Below, piece by piece: positions 35,172 to 44,715 of a DNA stretch of 64,000 nucleotides. The stretch covers positions 1-64,000 of the forward strand of contig CAZQKX010000010.1 of the NCBI GenBank assembly GCA_964594065.1, read 5' to 3'. Position numbers and translations under genes: made by a program. Each line of letters starts with the position of its first letter. Within the stretch, counting starts at the first letter, position 1. The stretch is from 4572-13 sp964594065. Lineage in GTDB: Bacteria > Planctomycetota > Phycisphaerae > Sedimentisphaerales > Anaerohalosphaeraceae. The notes beneath the pieces were generated by a model. The model had not been told where the DNA came from. It saw only the letters and a list, made by a program, of their open reading frames with translations, and made no database searches.

Positions 35172-37190
35172 ATGAACACGGAGTTATCCGAATTAGTCAA
35201 GCGTGCCGTTTCCGGCAAGCGGGAGTATATGGATGAGCTGATCAAGCAAGTTCAGCCCAGAGTTCGCGCATATATTTTACGATGCACGCTCAATGAACAT
35301 CTGACTGAAGATATTTTACAGGAAACCATGTTGCAATTGTTAGTTTCCATTAAATCTCTAAAGCATCCCGAGCGATTTTGGCCGTGGATTTACAAAATCG
35401 CTTCTAATAAGATTATCGCTCATTTCCGTAAAAACAAACGCCGTCCCTCGATCCAATTCTCGGAAATCGAAGAACACCTGCTTGAATCGGCACTGCAGGA
35501 CACACACAATACCGGCGATAAGACGGCATTGAATGAGCTTCATGTCATTATTTTGAATGCCATGGATAAACTCACCCCTGTCCAGCGATCGGTCTTGTCG
35601 CTCCGTTGCTTTGAAAGCATGCAATATCAGGAAATCGCCTCAGCAACCGGCTGTTCTAAAGCCACGGCCCGTGTGCAGTTTTTGCGTGCCCGCCAAAAAG
35701 TTAAATCGTCAATGAAGAAACAGGGACTTTCGAAAATGGCCGTCTTACCGGCCCTGGCATTGTTCGGAAAACTTACCGCCGGAGAAGCGCTGGCCGCCTC
35801 CATTACCCCGGCTGGCCTCACATTTGAAACAGGCCTGACCACGATCGAGACGATTATCGTGACCATCAAAGCATATTTTCTTAAAACGGCTGTTGCAGCC
35901 ATGGCAACAACCACGACAGTCTTTTTAGGTCATGCCGCGTGGATTCAGACACATCCGCATCCCTATCCGGTGAGAAATGAAGTCCAATCCGTCCATTATA
36001 CTGTCCAGGGCATCGGTCTTCTGAATGAAGGAAAACCGACACAGGCTGTTAAACCAAGCAGTCGCTCCAGCAAAGCAGATGTTGACGCAGGACCGTATTA
36101 TTGTAAAGGCGCCTATGAGCAGTGGCTGCATTTCCCCGAAGGACCGGACGGCCCCATTTTTGTCCGAATGCAGCGATGGGGACTTGACAAACAAACGCTT
36201 CAGAGGACAGGCAAACTGTGTGCCTGGCTGCAAAATGGGAGTGAGAATTACTATTACGATAGTGGTGGAAATATCATCTACATAACCAATGATCCCATTG
36301 GCATGCTGGTTCTGCCGACGGACCCGGCACCGATGGTCGATTTCATTTTGCGGCATAGTGCCTATCAGGATAATGTAAAATATGCACACGATCGAAAAAC
36401 CGGACTCCTTAAAACAAAAAAAGACAATCGCGTACCCTCCGTCAAAAACTATAAGACAGGCTATGCCTATAACACACTGAATGAAGAAGATTTCCAGCCA
36501 TTCTGGCCGGATAACGCCGGTGTCATCGATGAACGTGATTCAATGCATCGCCGCGGGTGGACATACTTGACTGTCAAGGGTAATATCGGCACCCTGAAAA
36601 TTCAGGGCAAAGGGAGAATCCCTTTTTCCTATATCGACTCCAAAGAACACTCACCCTGGCTGGACATTCAGGTTGGCGATTCGATCCGGATGCTGGATAC
36701 TGTAAATGGAGCCTGTCTGATCGATAAAAAAACAGGGCAAACTGCCATTTTTGAACCAGGGACATTCTTTGCCGGACTGGGCCGTCCGTGGATAGGAATT
36801 CGAGCCTTTGACACGCTCCGCCGGGATGCGGCTTCAGAACAAATTCCATTCAGTGCCAAACGCAAAGATGAGCTCGGCACTGTAACCCTGAAACAAAAAC
36901 GAGATCAAAACACATTCAAAATCCTGTATTCGATTGACATGTCGAAAGATGTTATTGATACCATTGAGTTGGCTTCTGATGGTTCTCGTCCGGTTCAGGG
37001 TCGCTTGACATTTTCTTATGCCCAGCAACTGGAAGATTGGCCGGAAACTTTCAACGAGCCCGTATTGCCGGTCGAAATATCAGATGAGAATCAACGTGAA
37101 CCTTATCACTGGCTTTGGGGCTTGCTGGAAAAGGGCCAAACTGACTCGCTGTCAGCAATGATACCGTTCAATCAAACCGAATATCGCTAA
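35172..37190 (+). CDS. ECF sigma factor fused to membrane-anchored C-terminal domain
   Basis: Residues 1-180 form an ECF sigma factor: region 2 at about 25-90 (TEDILQETMLQLL, FWPWIYKIASNKI) and region 4 at about 130-180 (LSLRCFESMQYQEIASATGCSKATARVQFLRAR). Hydrophobic segments at about 190-212 and 227-257 follow, then some 410 residues with no domain I can name. The C-terminal part (YYCKGAYEQW, GMLVLPTDPAPM) seems to be extracytoplasmic and may act as a sensor or as an in-built anti-sigma. Fused ECFs of this kind are known in Planctomycetota, but the role is mostly untested. No separate anti-sigma gene is next to it. The 3' end overlaps the recJ stop by 23 bp. Confidence 0.87.
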   Translation: MNTELSELVKRAVSGKREYMDELIKQVQPRVRAYILRCTLNEHLTEDILQETMLQLLVSIKSLKHPERFWPWIYKIASNKIIAHFRKNKRRPSIQFSEIEEHLLESALQDTHNTGDKTALNELHVIILNAMDKLTPVQRSVLSLRCFESMQYQEIASATGCSKATARVQFLRARQKVKSSMKKQGLSKMAVLPALALFGKLTAGEALAASITPAGLTFETGLTTIETIIVTIKAYFLKTAVAAMATTTTVFLGHAAWIQTHPHPYPVRNEVQSVHYTVQGIGLLNEGKPTQAVKPSSRSSKADVDAGPYYCKGAYEQWLHFPEGPDGPIFVRMQRWGLDKQTLQRTGKLCAWLQNGSENYYYDSGGNIIYITNDPIGMLVLPTDPAPMVDFILRHSAYQDNVKYAHDRKTGLLKTKKDNRVPSVKNYKTGYAYNTLNEEDFQPFWPDNAGVIDERDSMHRRGWTYLTVKGNIGTLKIQGKGRIPFSYIDSKEHSPWLDIQVGDSIRMLDTVNGACLIDKKTGQTAIFEPGTFFAGLGRPWIGIRAFDTLRRDAASEQIPFSAKRKDELGTVTLKQKRDQNTFKILYSIDMSKDVIDTIELASDGSRPVQGRLTFSYAQQLEDWPETFNEPVLPVEISDENQREPYHWLWGLLEKGQTDSLSAMIPFNQTEYR

Positions 37191-38910
37191 GAACAAATTG
37201 CAAACTGGTCTGACCGTTATAAGTGTTGTATTGCGGTTCGAATGCCACGTGGAATATTTCGGCCTCCAGCAGTTTCTTCTCCAGATTACCCATTCCGAAT
37301 CCAATACAGCGGACCGCACCGCTGGCATCGGAAATTGACATCTGCAGGTGATCATTGCGGTTACCGACACGTCGGGGCGGAGCGATCAGTTTGACGCCGC
37401 GTGCAGCAAAGATCGGCTTGGGGTTGCCCTGTCCGAACGGCTCCAGATAGGACAACTCTTTCATCAACCGCCCATTGAACTCGGCGATATTCGCCTCGGC
37501 ATCGACATCCAAAAATGTCTCCAATGTGTCATGACTCAGATTTTCATGGGCATAAGCCTCGAACGCGTCGACAAAATCCGGAACCTTGTCGGCTTCGAGC
37601 TTTAGCCCGGCCGCCATTTCATGACCGCCAAAACTAACCAGATGCTCCGAACAGGCCTGCAATGCCTTATGCAGATTAAAACCCGGAATGGATCGCCCCG
37701 ATCCCTGAGCCAAACCATCGGTTGTGTTCAGCATGATCGTCGGGCGGTAGAATGCATCGATGATCTTCGAGGCGACGATGCCGATGACTCCCGGATGCCA
37801 ACCATCATCAGCCAGCACGATCGTTTTGCGGTCGGGGTGATTGAGACCTGCCTGCATAATTCGTTGTTTGGCGGTCCTGAAAATATCCTGCTGGCATTTT
37901 TGCCGCTGCCGGTTCTGGTCCTTTAAGTACTGAGCAATCTGAATAGCGCGCACCTGGCTATCCGTCGTTAATAACTCCACTGCTAAGCGGGCATGTCCCA
38001 TGCGTCCGGCGGCATTCATCATCGGCGCCAAACGAAACGCCACCGCATAACTATCCACTTCTGAGGTACCCAATTCGGCGGTCCGGATCAATTCACGGAT
38101 ACCCACCAGATTTGAATTCTCCAAAGCCTTTAAGCTGTAACCGACCAGAACACGATTTTCACCCCGCAGATCAACCACATCCGCAATGGTTCCCATCCCC
38201 GCCAGTGTGGTCGCGTTGAGCAAGTACTGGCGAAGTTCATCGGACAACTGGCCGCCCTGTTTATACGCGTTGGCAAGTCCCCATGCCACCTTAAACGCCA
38301 CCAATGCGCCTGCTGAATGCGGATTGGGATAGTCCGGGTCGATCCTCGGGTGTACGATGGCAGCCGCTTCCGGCAATACGGCATCGGGCTGATGATGGTC
38401 AGTTACGATAACGTCCATGCCGAGTTCTTTGGCAAGTTGGACCTCTTTAACCGCCGTAATACCGCAATCGACCGTAACCATCAGATTAGTCCCGCCGTCA
38501 GCTAACTGACGCACTGCCTCGACGTTCAGGCCGTAGCCTTCATCGATCCGATGCGGAATATAATAATCGACATTGGCATCCAGCATCTTTAACAGGTGCC
38601 ACAGGATCGCCGTGCTGGTGATGCCGTCAACATCGTAATCGCCGTAGATGGAAATTTTTTCGCCGTTTTCAATTGCTTCACGGATTCTTTTCACCGCATC
38701 AGTAACACCGGGCATTGATTCCGGCTCGAGCAGATCGGCCAGCTTGGGAGACAAAAACGAACGGGCGATTTCCGCATCATGGAGTTGACGGTTCAGGAGG
38801 ACCTGGGCGAGAATCGGCGAAACCTTCAGTTCACCGGCCAGCGTCAGGGCTTTGTCGCTGGATGGTCGAACCTGCCAAACCTTTTTCTGCATCCCTGCCG
38901 GTACTTTCAT
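37168..38910 (-). CDS. recJ: Single-stranded-DNA exonuclease RecJ
   Basis: The 580-aa protein carries the DHH phosphoesterase motifs: YGDYDVDGI, TVDCGIT, VTDHHQP, then LAPMMNAAGRMGHA, and a DHHA1/OB region ending with FGGHEMAAG. RecJ degrades single-stranded DNA 5' to 3' in recombination and mismatch repair. Length is normal for the family. It converges with the sigma-factor gene, and the two stops overlap by 23 bp. ATGs at 38910 and 38892 are both possible; the first is preferred. Confidence 0.96.
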   Translation of the reverse strand: MKVPAGMQKKVWQVRPSSDKALTLAGELKVSPILAQVLLNRQLHDAEIARSFLSPKLADLLEPESMPGVTDAVKRIREAIENGEKISIYGDYDVDGITSTAILWHLLKMLDANVDYYIPHRIDEGYGLNVEAVRQLADGGTNLMVTVDCGITAVKEVQLAKELGMDVIVTDHHQPDAVLPEAAAIVHPRIDPDYPNPHSAGALVAFKVAWGLANAYKQGGQLSDELRQYLLNATTLAGMGTIADVVDLRGENRVLVGYSLKALENSNLVGIRELIRTAELGTSEVDSYAVAFRLAPMMNAAGRMGHARLAVELLTTDSQVRAIQIAQYLKDQNRQRQKCQQDIFRTAKQRIMQAGLNHPDRKTIVLADDGWHPGVIGIVASKIIDAFYRPTIMLNTTDGLAQGSGRSIPGFNLHKALQACSEHLVSFGGHEMAAGLKLEADKVPDFVDAFEAYAHENLSHDTLETFLDVDAEANIAEFNGRLMKELSYLEPFGQGNPKPIFAARGVKLIAPPRRVGNRNDHLQMSISDASGAVRCIGFGMGNLEKKLLEAEIFHVAFEPQYNTYNGQTSLQFVLSDIRFD

Positions 38911-39020
38911 GCTTTTTCAGACCCTCTTGTAAGTGTTTTATGTCACGCAATGATTATATCGACAAACCGCCCCAAAGTCAATGAATCTATATATAATGTG
39001 AATCTCCGGACTGCTCGTTG

Positions 39021-39046
39021 TCATGCCGGACTTGATCCGGCATCCA
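39021..39046. repeat. Short dyad repeat (dispersed bacterial repeat-like)
   Basis: The stretch tcatgccggacttgatccgg plus catcca contains the dyad atgccgga-ctt-tccggcat form. This kind of sequence is known as a short dispersed repeat in many bacterial genomes. It lies five bases downstream of the thioredoxin-fusion stop codon. Confidence 0.6.
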
Positions 39047-39050
39047 GCAA

Positions 39051-40277
39051 TCACTGCCCGAAGACTTCGTCGATCTCGTCGAGGATTTTATCGGCATCCG
39101 GAGCGGTGCCCTGCTTCCAGCTTTTTATGAGTTCGCCATTCAGTAGAAAAACGACATAGGGGCTCATGACTTCCCATTTTTCAGTATCGGTCATCTTGCC
39201 GAGAATGCAGGTGGTATCATCCGGCACTGGGCCGGTTTCGGCATACGGCGGCACTGCCAGAAACGCGATCTTGAACGCATCGTTACCCTGTTCGACCATT
39301 TGGGCATAATATTTACTGTAAGCCGGCACAACATCTGCACAGGTCGGGCAGTCGTGGTGATACATCAGCACTACCGCCATCCCCTCACTGATTTGGGCGC
39401 GAACATCGTCTTCAACCACAAATGCCAGCCAGTCCCACAGCTCTGTTTCAGGCTGCGGCGGTTCGGTGGTATCAGAGCCCTGACCATTTTCGACCGGCGG
39501 CTCAATTTTTTCCGGCACGACTTCCTTTGCCGCTTCGGCCGCTGCTTGTTCTCTGGCCGCATTGAGTTCGGCAAGCGATTGTGCCTTAAGCGCAGCCTTG
39601 AGTTGTTCTATCTGGGCCTCAAGAGACTGTCTCTTTTGCCGCAAGGTCTCTATTTCCTGCTGCAACATATCAGTTTGCTGCTGCCATTTGGCCTTTTCCT
39701 GTTTGTGGCGAAATGTCAGCAGTTTGATCTTGCCTTCGGCGGAGACTTCCGTTTGCTCTTGCGGCTTTTTGAACTCCGGGCGGAATGTCACGATCGCCGG
39801 GGCCGCCAAGACTAAAACCGCCAGAATCGGAACTGCGCAGACAACCGCATGGGCTAAATTCGGCCACGGCGGAGGCAACAGTTTATGCCCCTTGGGCCGG
39901 AAGATCGTCAACAGCAGGAAAAATGGGATATCAATCGCCAGCAGCGTCACCCACGGATCGACATGGATCTGTCCAAAACAACCGCAGGACTCAGCCCCGA
40001 TGACGACCTTATATGTCGTCGCAAAAATAAAACCGAAATAGGCCAATGTCCCCGCCAGCCAGGCGGCCTTGCGAAACAGCCCGCAGACCATCCACGCACC
40101 CAAGGCAAATTCCAGCGGGATCTGGATCAGAAAAAACTCGTACGACTCCCAAAACCCTGTTGGATTGGTTTTCCACGACGGGATCCCCACATTCATGACT
40201 TCATGGGCCTTCAAGCACGCCGCGGCCATCAGCAACAGCCCGGCCAGTGACATGATGAGCAAATTGATCTTTCGCAT
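39051..40277 (-). CDS. MauE/DoxX-like membrane domain fused to coiled coil and thioredoxin domain
   Basis: The 408-aa protein has five hydrophobic helices in residues 1-160, including the SCGCFG loop seen in MauE-type membrane proteins. A coiled coil at about 190-250 (KWQQQTDMLQQEIETLRQKRQ) is followed by a low-complexity acidic linker (EPPVENGQGSDTTEPPQPE). A thioredoxin-fold domain fills residues 290-408 with the redox pair CPTC at 310-313. The domain order suggests a membrane-bound periplasmic disulfide or peroxide-reduction partner. MauE helps mature methylamine dehydrogenase, which is absent here. A GAGG site precedes the ATG. Confidence 0.82.
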   Translation of the reverse strand: MRKINLLIMSLAGLLLMAAACLKAHEVMNVGIPSWKTNPTGFWESYEFFLIQIPLEFALGAWMVCGLFRKAAWLAGTLAYFGFIFATTYKVVIGAESCGCFGQIHVDPWVTLLAIDIPFFLLLTIFRPKGHKLLPPPWPNLAHAVVCAVPILAVLVLAAPAIVTFRPEFKKPQEQTEVSAEGKIKLLTFRHKQEKAKWQQQTDMLQQEIETLRQKRQSLEAQIEQLKAALKAQSLAELNAAREQAAAEAAKEVVPEKIEPPVENGQGSDTTEPPQPETELWDWLAFVVEDDVRAQISEGMAVVLMYHHDCPTCADVVPAYSKYYAQMVEQGNDAFKIAFLAVPPYAETGPVPDDTTCILGKMTDTEKWEVMSPYVVFLLNGELIKSWKQGTAPDADKILDEIDEVFGQ

Positions 40278-40441
40278 TCAGTGCCTCTTTTCCTCAAACT
40301 CTGTTTCACTGCCCCGCCCAATTTATATCGAATTATACCAGAAATCGGCATGATGGGGCAACAACCTTCGTTTTTTTTACAAACTTATTACTTAGATGCT
40401 CGAAAATTGTACAGAATCTCGTAAAATGGCCTCCATAAATT

Positions 40442-40476
40442 GTCATTCCCGCGAATGGCGCCGAATCCAGAATAGT
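40442..40476. repeat. Degenerate short dispersed repeat
   Basis: gtcattcccgcgaatggcgc followed by cgaatccagaa resembles the known bacterial repeat CGTCATTCCCGCGAAAGCGG... with an imperfect stem. It sits upstream of the CGGC gene, while the other repeat is at 39021, so the two flank the thioredoxin-fusion gene. Confidence 0.5.
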
Positions 40477-40499
40477 CTATTGAAATCGGAGACCCAAAC

Positions 40500-40922
40500 A
40501 TGAATCTAAACCAAAAAGACTATCTTGTTATCGTCCAGTGCGACATCGTCAAGGAACGCTGCCCGGGCTACTTGTGCGAAAAAGCCTTTAACGAACGCAC
40601 CGGAGGATTTGCCGACTACCCGGCGGATAAGCAGTACCGCGTGATAAACCTGACGTGCGGCGGATGCTGCGGCCGGGCTCTGCACCGAAAGCTTACATCG
40701 CTGAAACGTAAGATTAAAAAGAAAGAGGGCATTGAAAAAGATAAAATAATCGTCCAGTTGTCCTCCTGCATCACCAAAGACAACTACCACGCAGCCCCCT
40801 GCCCGCATAAGGATTATATCAAAGGGCTCATTGAAAAAATCGGGCTGGATTATCTGGAAGATACAGTCATTAGTGAGATGAGCGAAAAACGCCGGGCTGA
40901 AGGGATTTATCAGAAAGATTAA
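40500..40922 (+). CDS. CGGC domain-containing protein
   Basis: The 140-aa protein matches the small CGGC family (putative metal- or redox-binding domain). The motifs are KERCPGYLCEKAFNER, NLTCGGCCGRALHRKL and LSSCITKDNYHAAPCPHKDY, with eight cysteines in total. A GGAG ribosome site lies eight bases upstream. Function unknown; cysteine motifs may bind iron or zinc. It is followed 19 bp later by a beta-helix gene, which could be read from the same promoter. Confidence 0.85.
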   Translation: MNLNQKDYLVIVQCDIVKERCPGYLCEKAFNERTGGFADYPADKQYRVINLTCGGCCGRALHRKLTSLKRKIKKKEGIEKDKIIVQLSSCITKDNYHAAPCPHKDYIKGLIEKIGLDYLEDTVISEMSEKRRAEGIYQKD

Positions 40923-40941
40923 TGTTTTAACAGGAAAAGTT

Positions 40942-42804
40942 ATGAACAATCGGAAATCATACTTGTTGAATGTGTTTTGTTTAATGGTACTGACGGTTTC
41001 CATAGCCTTTGCAACCGAATACCATGTATCGGTCAAAGGAAGCAACAGTAATGATGGTTCTCAGTTGCGACCTTTCAAAACGATCTCGACAGCAGCTAAG
41101 ATTGCGCAGCCGGGGGATGTGATTACAGTACATGCTGGGACCTATCGGGAACGAATCAATCCGCCCCGGGGGGGCGAATCCGAGGCTAAGCGAATTGTTT
41201 ATGAAGCCGCTCCAGGCCAAATGGTTGTAATCAAGGGATCTGAAATTATTACAGATTGGATACATGTTAAGGATGATGTCTGGAAGGTTATATTGCCAAA
41301 CAGTTTTTTTGGAGAATTCAATCCCTACAGTGATGATGAACATATTAGAGGTGAGTGGTATCGTACACCGAAAGATGGATTTAACCGCCATCCGGGTGCA
41401 GTATACTTAAATGGTCAATGGCTGATCGAAGCACGTGACCTGAACTCGGTACTCCAACCGGCCGGAACGCAAGGATTTTGGTATGCTCAGGTGGACGATA
41501 CAAACACCACGATCTGGGCTCAATTCAAAGACATTAATCCCAATACAGAAATGGTCGAGATCAATGTTCGTCAATCCATCTTCTATCCTGACCAGCCTGG
41601 ACGTAACTATATCACCGTGCGCGGATTTACGATGCGTCAGGCGGCCACTCCCTGGTCCGGAGCGATGTCCGAACAGATTGGTCTGATCGGAACCCACTGG
41701 AGCAAGGGATGGATCATTGAAAACAACGTAATCAGTCATTCCATGAACATCGGTATTACTCTGGGACGTTACGATCTTGGTGAATACGAAATTGATGTCC
41801 CGTCTGCAACAGCTCCGGGATATGTCCAGACAATTAAACTGGCTCTTCAGCATGGCTGGTCCAAAGAAAACATTGGTAGCCACATTGTACGCAACAATCA
41901 TATCTCACATTGCGAGAGAAACGGGATTCATGGTAGTCTGGGCGGAATTTTCAGTACCATTGAAGGCAACACGATTTGCGACATTGCTATACGGGGCTGG
42001 GTAGATGGCTGGGAGATGGCTGGACTCAAACTACTGGGCTCAGTTGACACGCTTATTCGTGATAATCACATCTACCGTTGCGGTAGCGGCGTGGGCATCT
42101 GGTTGGATTGGATGACTCAAGGCACTCGGGTAACCGGCAATCTGTTGCACGACAACTACGGGGATATGTCTATAGAAGCCAATCATGGACCGTTTTTGTT
42201 GGATAATAACATCATGTTATCACGTGGTGTCCATATACAGACTCAGGGAGGTGCTTATGTACATAACCTGTTTGCAGGTAAATTTAATATCATTGCTGAA
42301 GATAACCGACAGACTCCATATCTAAAGAAACACTCCACCGAGGTTGCCGGCTTAACACGGTTTAACAGCGGAGACGAACGATACTTTAATAACATCATGG
42401 TCAACGGAGGGCTGGAGCCCTACGACAAAGCCGTGTCGCCCGTATTCATGGATGGAAATGTGTCTCTCAACGGAGCTAAACCGTCAAAGCATGAAACAGG
42501 TTCGATTGTACAGCCGAACACCGATCCGGACCTTAAGTTGGAACAAAGGCAAGACGGCCTTTATTTGCACATCAAACTGGATAAAACGTGGTCCAAAGAG
42601 CAAACCCGAAAACTGGTAACAACCAAATTACTTGGAAAGGCGAAGACACCCAATCTGCTCTATGTGCAGCCCGACGGAACACCCTACCTGCTTGACACCG
42701 ACTATTTCGGTAAGAAAAGAAACACCAGCAATCCCTTCCCGGGGCCATTTGGAAATCCTAGTCAAGGCGAACAGATATTAAAAGTCTGGCCGATAGAAAA
42801 ATAG
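40942..42804 (+). CDS. Right-handed beta-helix protein 1 of tandem pair, secreted
   Basis: The 620-aa protein has a signal peptide, then EYHVSVKGSNSNDGS...PFKTISTAAKIAQPGDVITVHAG, the start of a right-handed parallel beta-helix (DUF1565-like). Short repeats through the middle carry asparagine ladders (GWIIENNVIS, SHIVRNNHIS, TLIRDNHIYRC, FLLDNNIM). The fold is shared by polysaccharide lyases, glycosidases and epimerases; catalytic residues are not evident. A second, similar gene follows at 42869, so this is a tandem duplication. Its N-terminus is nearly identical to the other, the rest less so. Confidence 0.85.
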   Translation: MNNRKSYLLNVFCLMVLTVSIAFATEYHVSVKGSNSNDGSQLRPFKTISTAAKIAQPGDVITVHAGTYRERINPPRGGESEAKRIVYEAAPGQMVVIKGSEIITDWIHVKDDVWKVILPNSFFGEFNPYSDDEHIRGEWYRTPKDGFNRHPGAVYLNGQWLIEARDLNSVLQPAGTQGFWYAQVDDTNTTIWAQFKDINPNTEMVEINVRQSIFYPDQPGRNYITVRGFTMRQAATPWSGAMSEQIGLIGTHWSKGWIIENNVISHSMNIGITLGRYDLGEYEIDVPSATAPGYVQTIKLALQHGWSKENIGSHIVRNNHISHCERNGIHGSLGGIFSTIEGNTICDIAIRGWVDGWEMAGLKLLGSVDTLIRDNHIYRCGSGVGIWLDWMTQGTRVTGNLLHDNYGDMSIEANHGPFLLDNNIMLSRGVHIQTQGGAYVHNLFAGKFNIIAEDNRQTPYLKKHSTEVAGLTRFNSGDERYFNNIMVNGGLEPYDKAVSPVFMDGNVSLNGAKPSKHETGSIVQPNTDPDLKLEQRQDGLYLHIKLDKTWSKEQTRKLVTTKLLGKAKTPNLLYVQPDGTPYLLDTDYFGKKRNTSNPFPGPFGNPSQGEQILKVWPIEK

Positions 42805-42868
42805 AAGTGAGGCCATGTTTCGGGTCTCTGCCAATATACTAATTAATGAATAAAACATAAGGCAAGAA

Positions 42869-44677
42869 ATGAAAACATTATTAATAATTACTGCAGTTGT
42901 TATTTCATCCTTAACCACCAATTTATCAGCTGTGGAATACCATGTATCGATTAATGGAAGCAACAGTAACGATGGTTCTGGGTCGCATCCTTTTAAGACG
43001 ATCTCTGCGGCAGCTAAGATCGCGCAGCCGGGTGATGTCATAACTGTACATGCGGGGACGTATCGGGAACGGATCAATCCGCCGCGCGGGGGCGAGTCCG
43101 ATGCAAAGCGAATCGTCTATCGTGCCGCCGATGGCGAAAAAGTAGAAATTAAGGGCTCAGAAATTGTCACCGGCTGGAAGCCCGTCGAAAAAGGAGTGTG
43201 GAAGGTAACGCTGCCGAATTCTTTTTTTGGAGGCTATAATCCATATAAAGATGTCATTGCCGGCGACTGGTTTAAACCACAAGGCAGGGTTCATCATATG
43301 GGTGAAGTTTATCTCAACGGCAAAACGCTCTTTGAAGAAGTCGAGCTCGACAAACTCTCAGAAAAAGAACTCACCTGGTACTGCGAAAGCGACGACAAAC
43401 AAACGACGATCTGGGCAAACTTCGGAGACACCGATCCGAAACAAGCACTTGTTGAAATTAACGTTCGGCCGACGATCTTCTATCCGGACACTCCGGGCCG
43501 AAATTATATTACCGTGCGCGGATTTACGATGCGTCACGCCGCGTCGCAATGGGCTCCCCCTACAGCAGAACAACAGGCGCTCATCGGCACACATTGGAGC
43601 AAGGGCTGGATTATTGAAGACAACGTGATCAGCGATTCAAAATGCGTTGGTCTGACACTTGGAAAATACGGCGATGAGCATGACAATACCTCGGCCGACA
43701 GTGCAGGCGGATATGTCGAGACGATCAAACGTGCGCTGAAAAATGGGTGGTCGAAAGAAAATATCGGTTCTCATATCGTCAGAAACAATACGATCTACAA
43801 TTGCGGGGCAGCCGGAATCTGCGGCAGCATGGGAGGAGCTTTTAGCGAGATAACAGGAAATCACATATACAATATCAACATCGACAAACCCTGGACAGGG
43901 CATGAAATGGCCGGCATCAAGTTCCATGCTCCAACCGACATGCTAATTAAAAACAACCGCATTCATCACACATCCAGAGGAATCTGGCTGGACTGGATGA
44001 CACAGGGCACTCGCGTCTCTGCCAACCTGCTCTATGAAAATGGTCGCCAGGATCTCTATATTGAGGTTAATCACGGTCCCTATATCGTAGACAACAATAT
44101 ATTCCTGACGCCTTACAGCCTTAAAGATCGCTCGCAGGGAGGATCGTACCTGCACAATTTATTCGCTGGAAAAATAGACAGCCGTCCTGACGGTCGCCGG
44201 ACGCCTTATCACCTGGAGCACTCCACCAATATCGCCGGCATGAGTAAGATTCACGGCGGAGACAACCGCTTCCATAACAACATAATAGCAGGCAACGGAC
44301 TTGTTGACTACGATGAGGCAGAGCTGGCCTGTTCCGCAAATGGCAATGTATACCTTAATGGAGCGCAGCCCCTTACGGGAGAGAAAAATTATATTAATGA
44401 GCCGGCATTCAACGCGAACATCAAGTTGCTTGAAAAGAAAGATACGGTTTATCTGCACATCGACTTACCGGAAAACATCAAGAACCAGAGAAACTTATTT
44501 GTTACGACCGAATTACTCGGCAAAGCGAAAGTCCCGGGCCTGCCATTTTTGAATTACGATCAAATGCCTTTGAAAATCGACACTGATTTCTTTGGCAAAA
44601 AGAGAAATGAACAAAATCCGACAGCCGGTCCTTTTGAAAACATAGAAAAAGGACAGATGGTCTTAAAATTACGATAG
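42869..44677 (+). CDS. Right-handed beta-helix protein 2 of tandem pair, secreted
   Basis: The 602-aa paralogue of the previous gene shares the signal peptide layout, the first beta-helix turns (GSNSNDGSGSHPFKTISAAAKI) and blocks such as FYPDTPGRNYITVRGFTMRHAA and GTHWSKGWIIEDNVIS. The shared C-terminal DTDFFGKKRN motif also occurs in both. Genes are 64 bp apart with an AAGGC ribosome site. The conserved RERINPPRGGES stretch may be a ligand-binding loop. A UroD-like gene follows after 38 bp. Activity unknown; lyase or hydrolase on an uronate or galactan backbone is a guess from the fold. Confidence 0.85.
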   Translation: MKTLLIITAVVISSLTTNLSAVEYHVSINGSNSNDGSGSHPFKTISAAAKIAQPGDVITVHAGTYRERINPPRGGESDAKRIVYRAADGEKVEIKGSEIVTGWKPVEKGVWKVTLPNSFFGGYNPYKDVIAGDWFKPQGRVHHMGEVYLNGKTLFEEVELDKLSEKELTWYCESDDKQTTIWANFGDTDPKQALVEINVRPTIFYPDTPGRNYITVRGFTMRHAASQWAPPTAEQQALIGTHWSKGWIIEDNVISDSKCVGLTLGKYGDEHDNTSADSAGGYVETIKRALKNGWSKENIGSHIVRNNTIYNCGAAGICGSMGGAFSEITGNHIYNINIDKPWTGHEMAGIKFHAPTDMLIKNNRIHHTSRGIWLDWMTQGTRVSANLLYENGRQDLYIEVNHGPYIVDNNIFLTPYSLKDRSQGGSYLHNLFAGKIDSRPDGRRTPYHLEHSTNIAGMSKIHGGDNRFHNNIIAGNGLVDYDEAELACSANGNVYLNGAQPLTGEKNYINEPAFNANIKLLEKKDTVYLHIDLPENIKNQRNLFVTTELLGKAKVPGLPFLNYDQMPLKIDTDFFGKKRNEQNPTAGPFENIEKGQMVLKLR

Positions 44678-44715
44678 GTTTTTTAAATTAATCGTTAACA
44701 GAAAGAGTGAATTGA

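Noticed and set aside
40506..41045. 179-codon frame opposite the CGGC gene
   Set aside because: The CGGC protein has strong cysteine motifs and a ribosome site; the opposite frame has neither.
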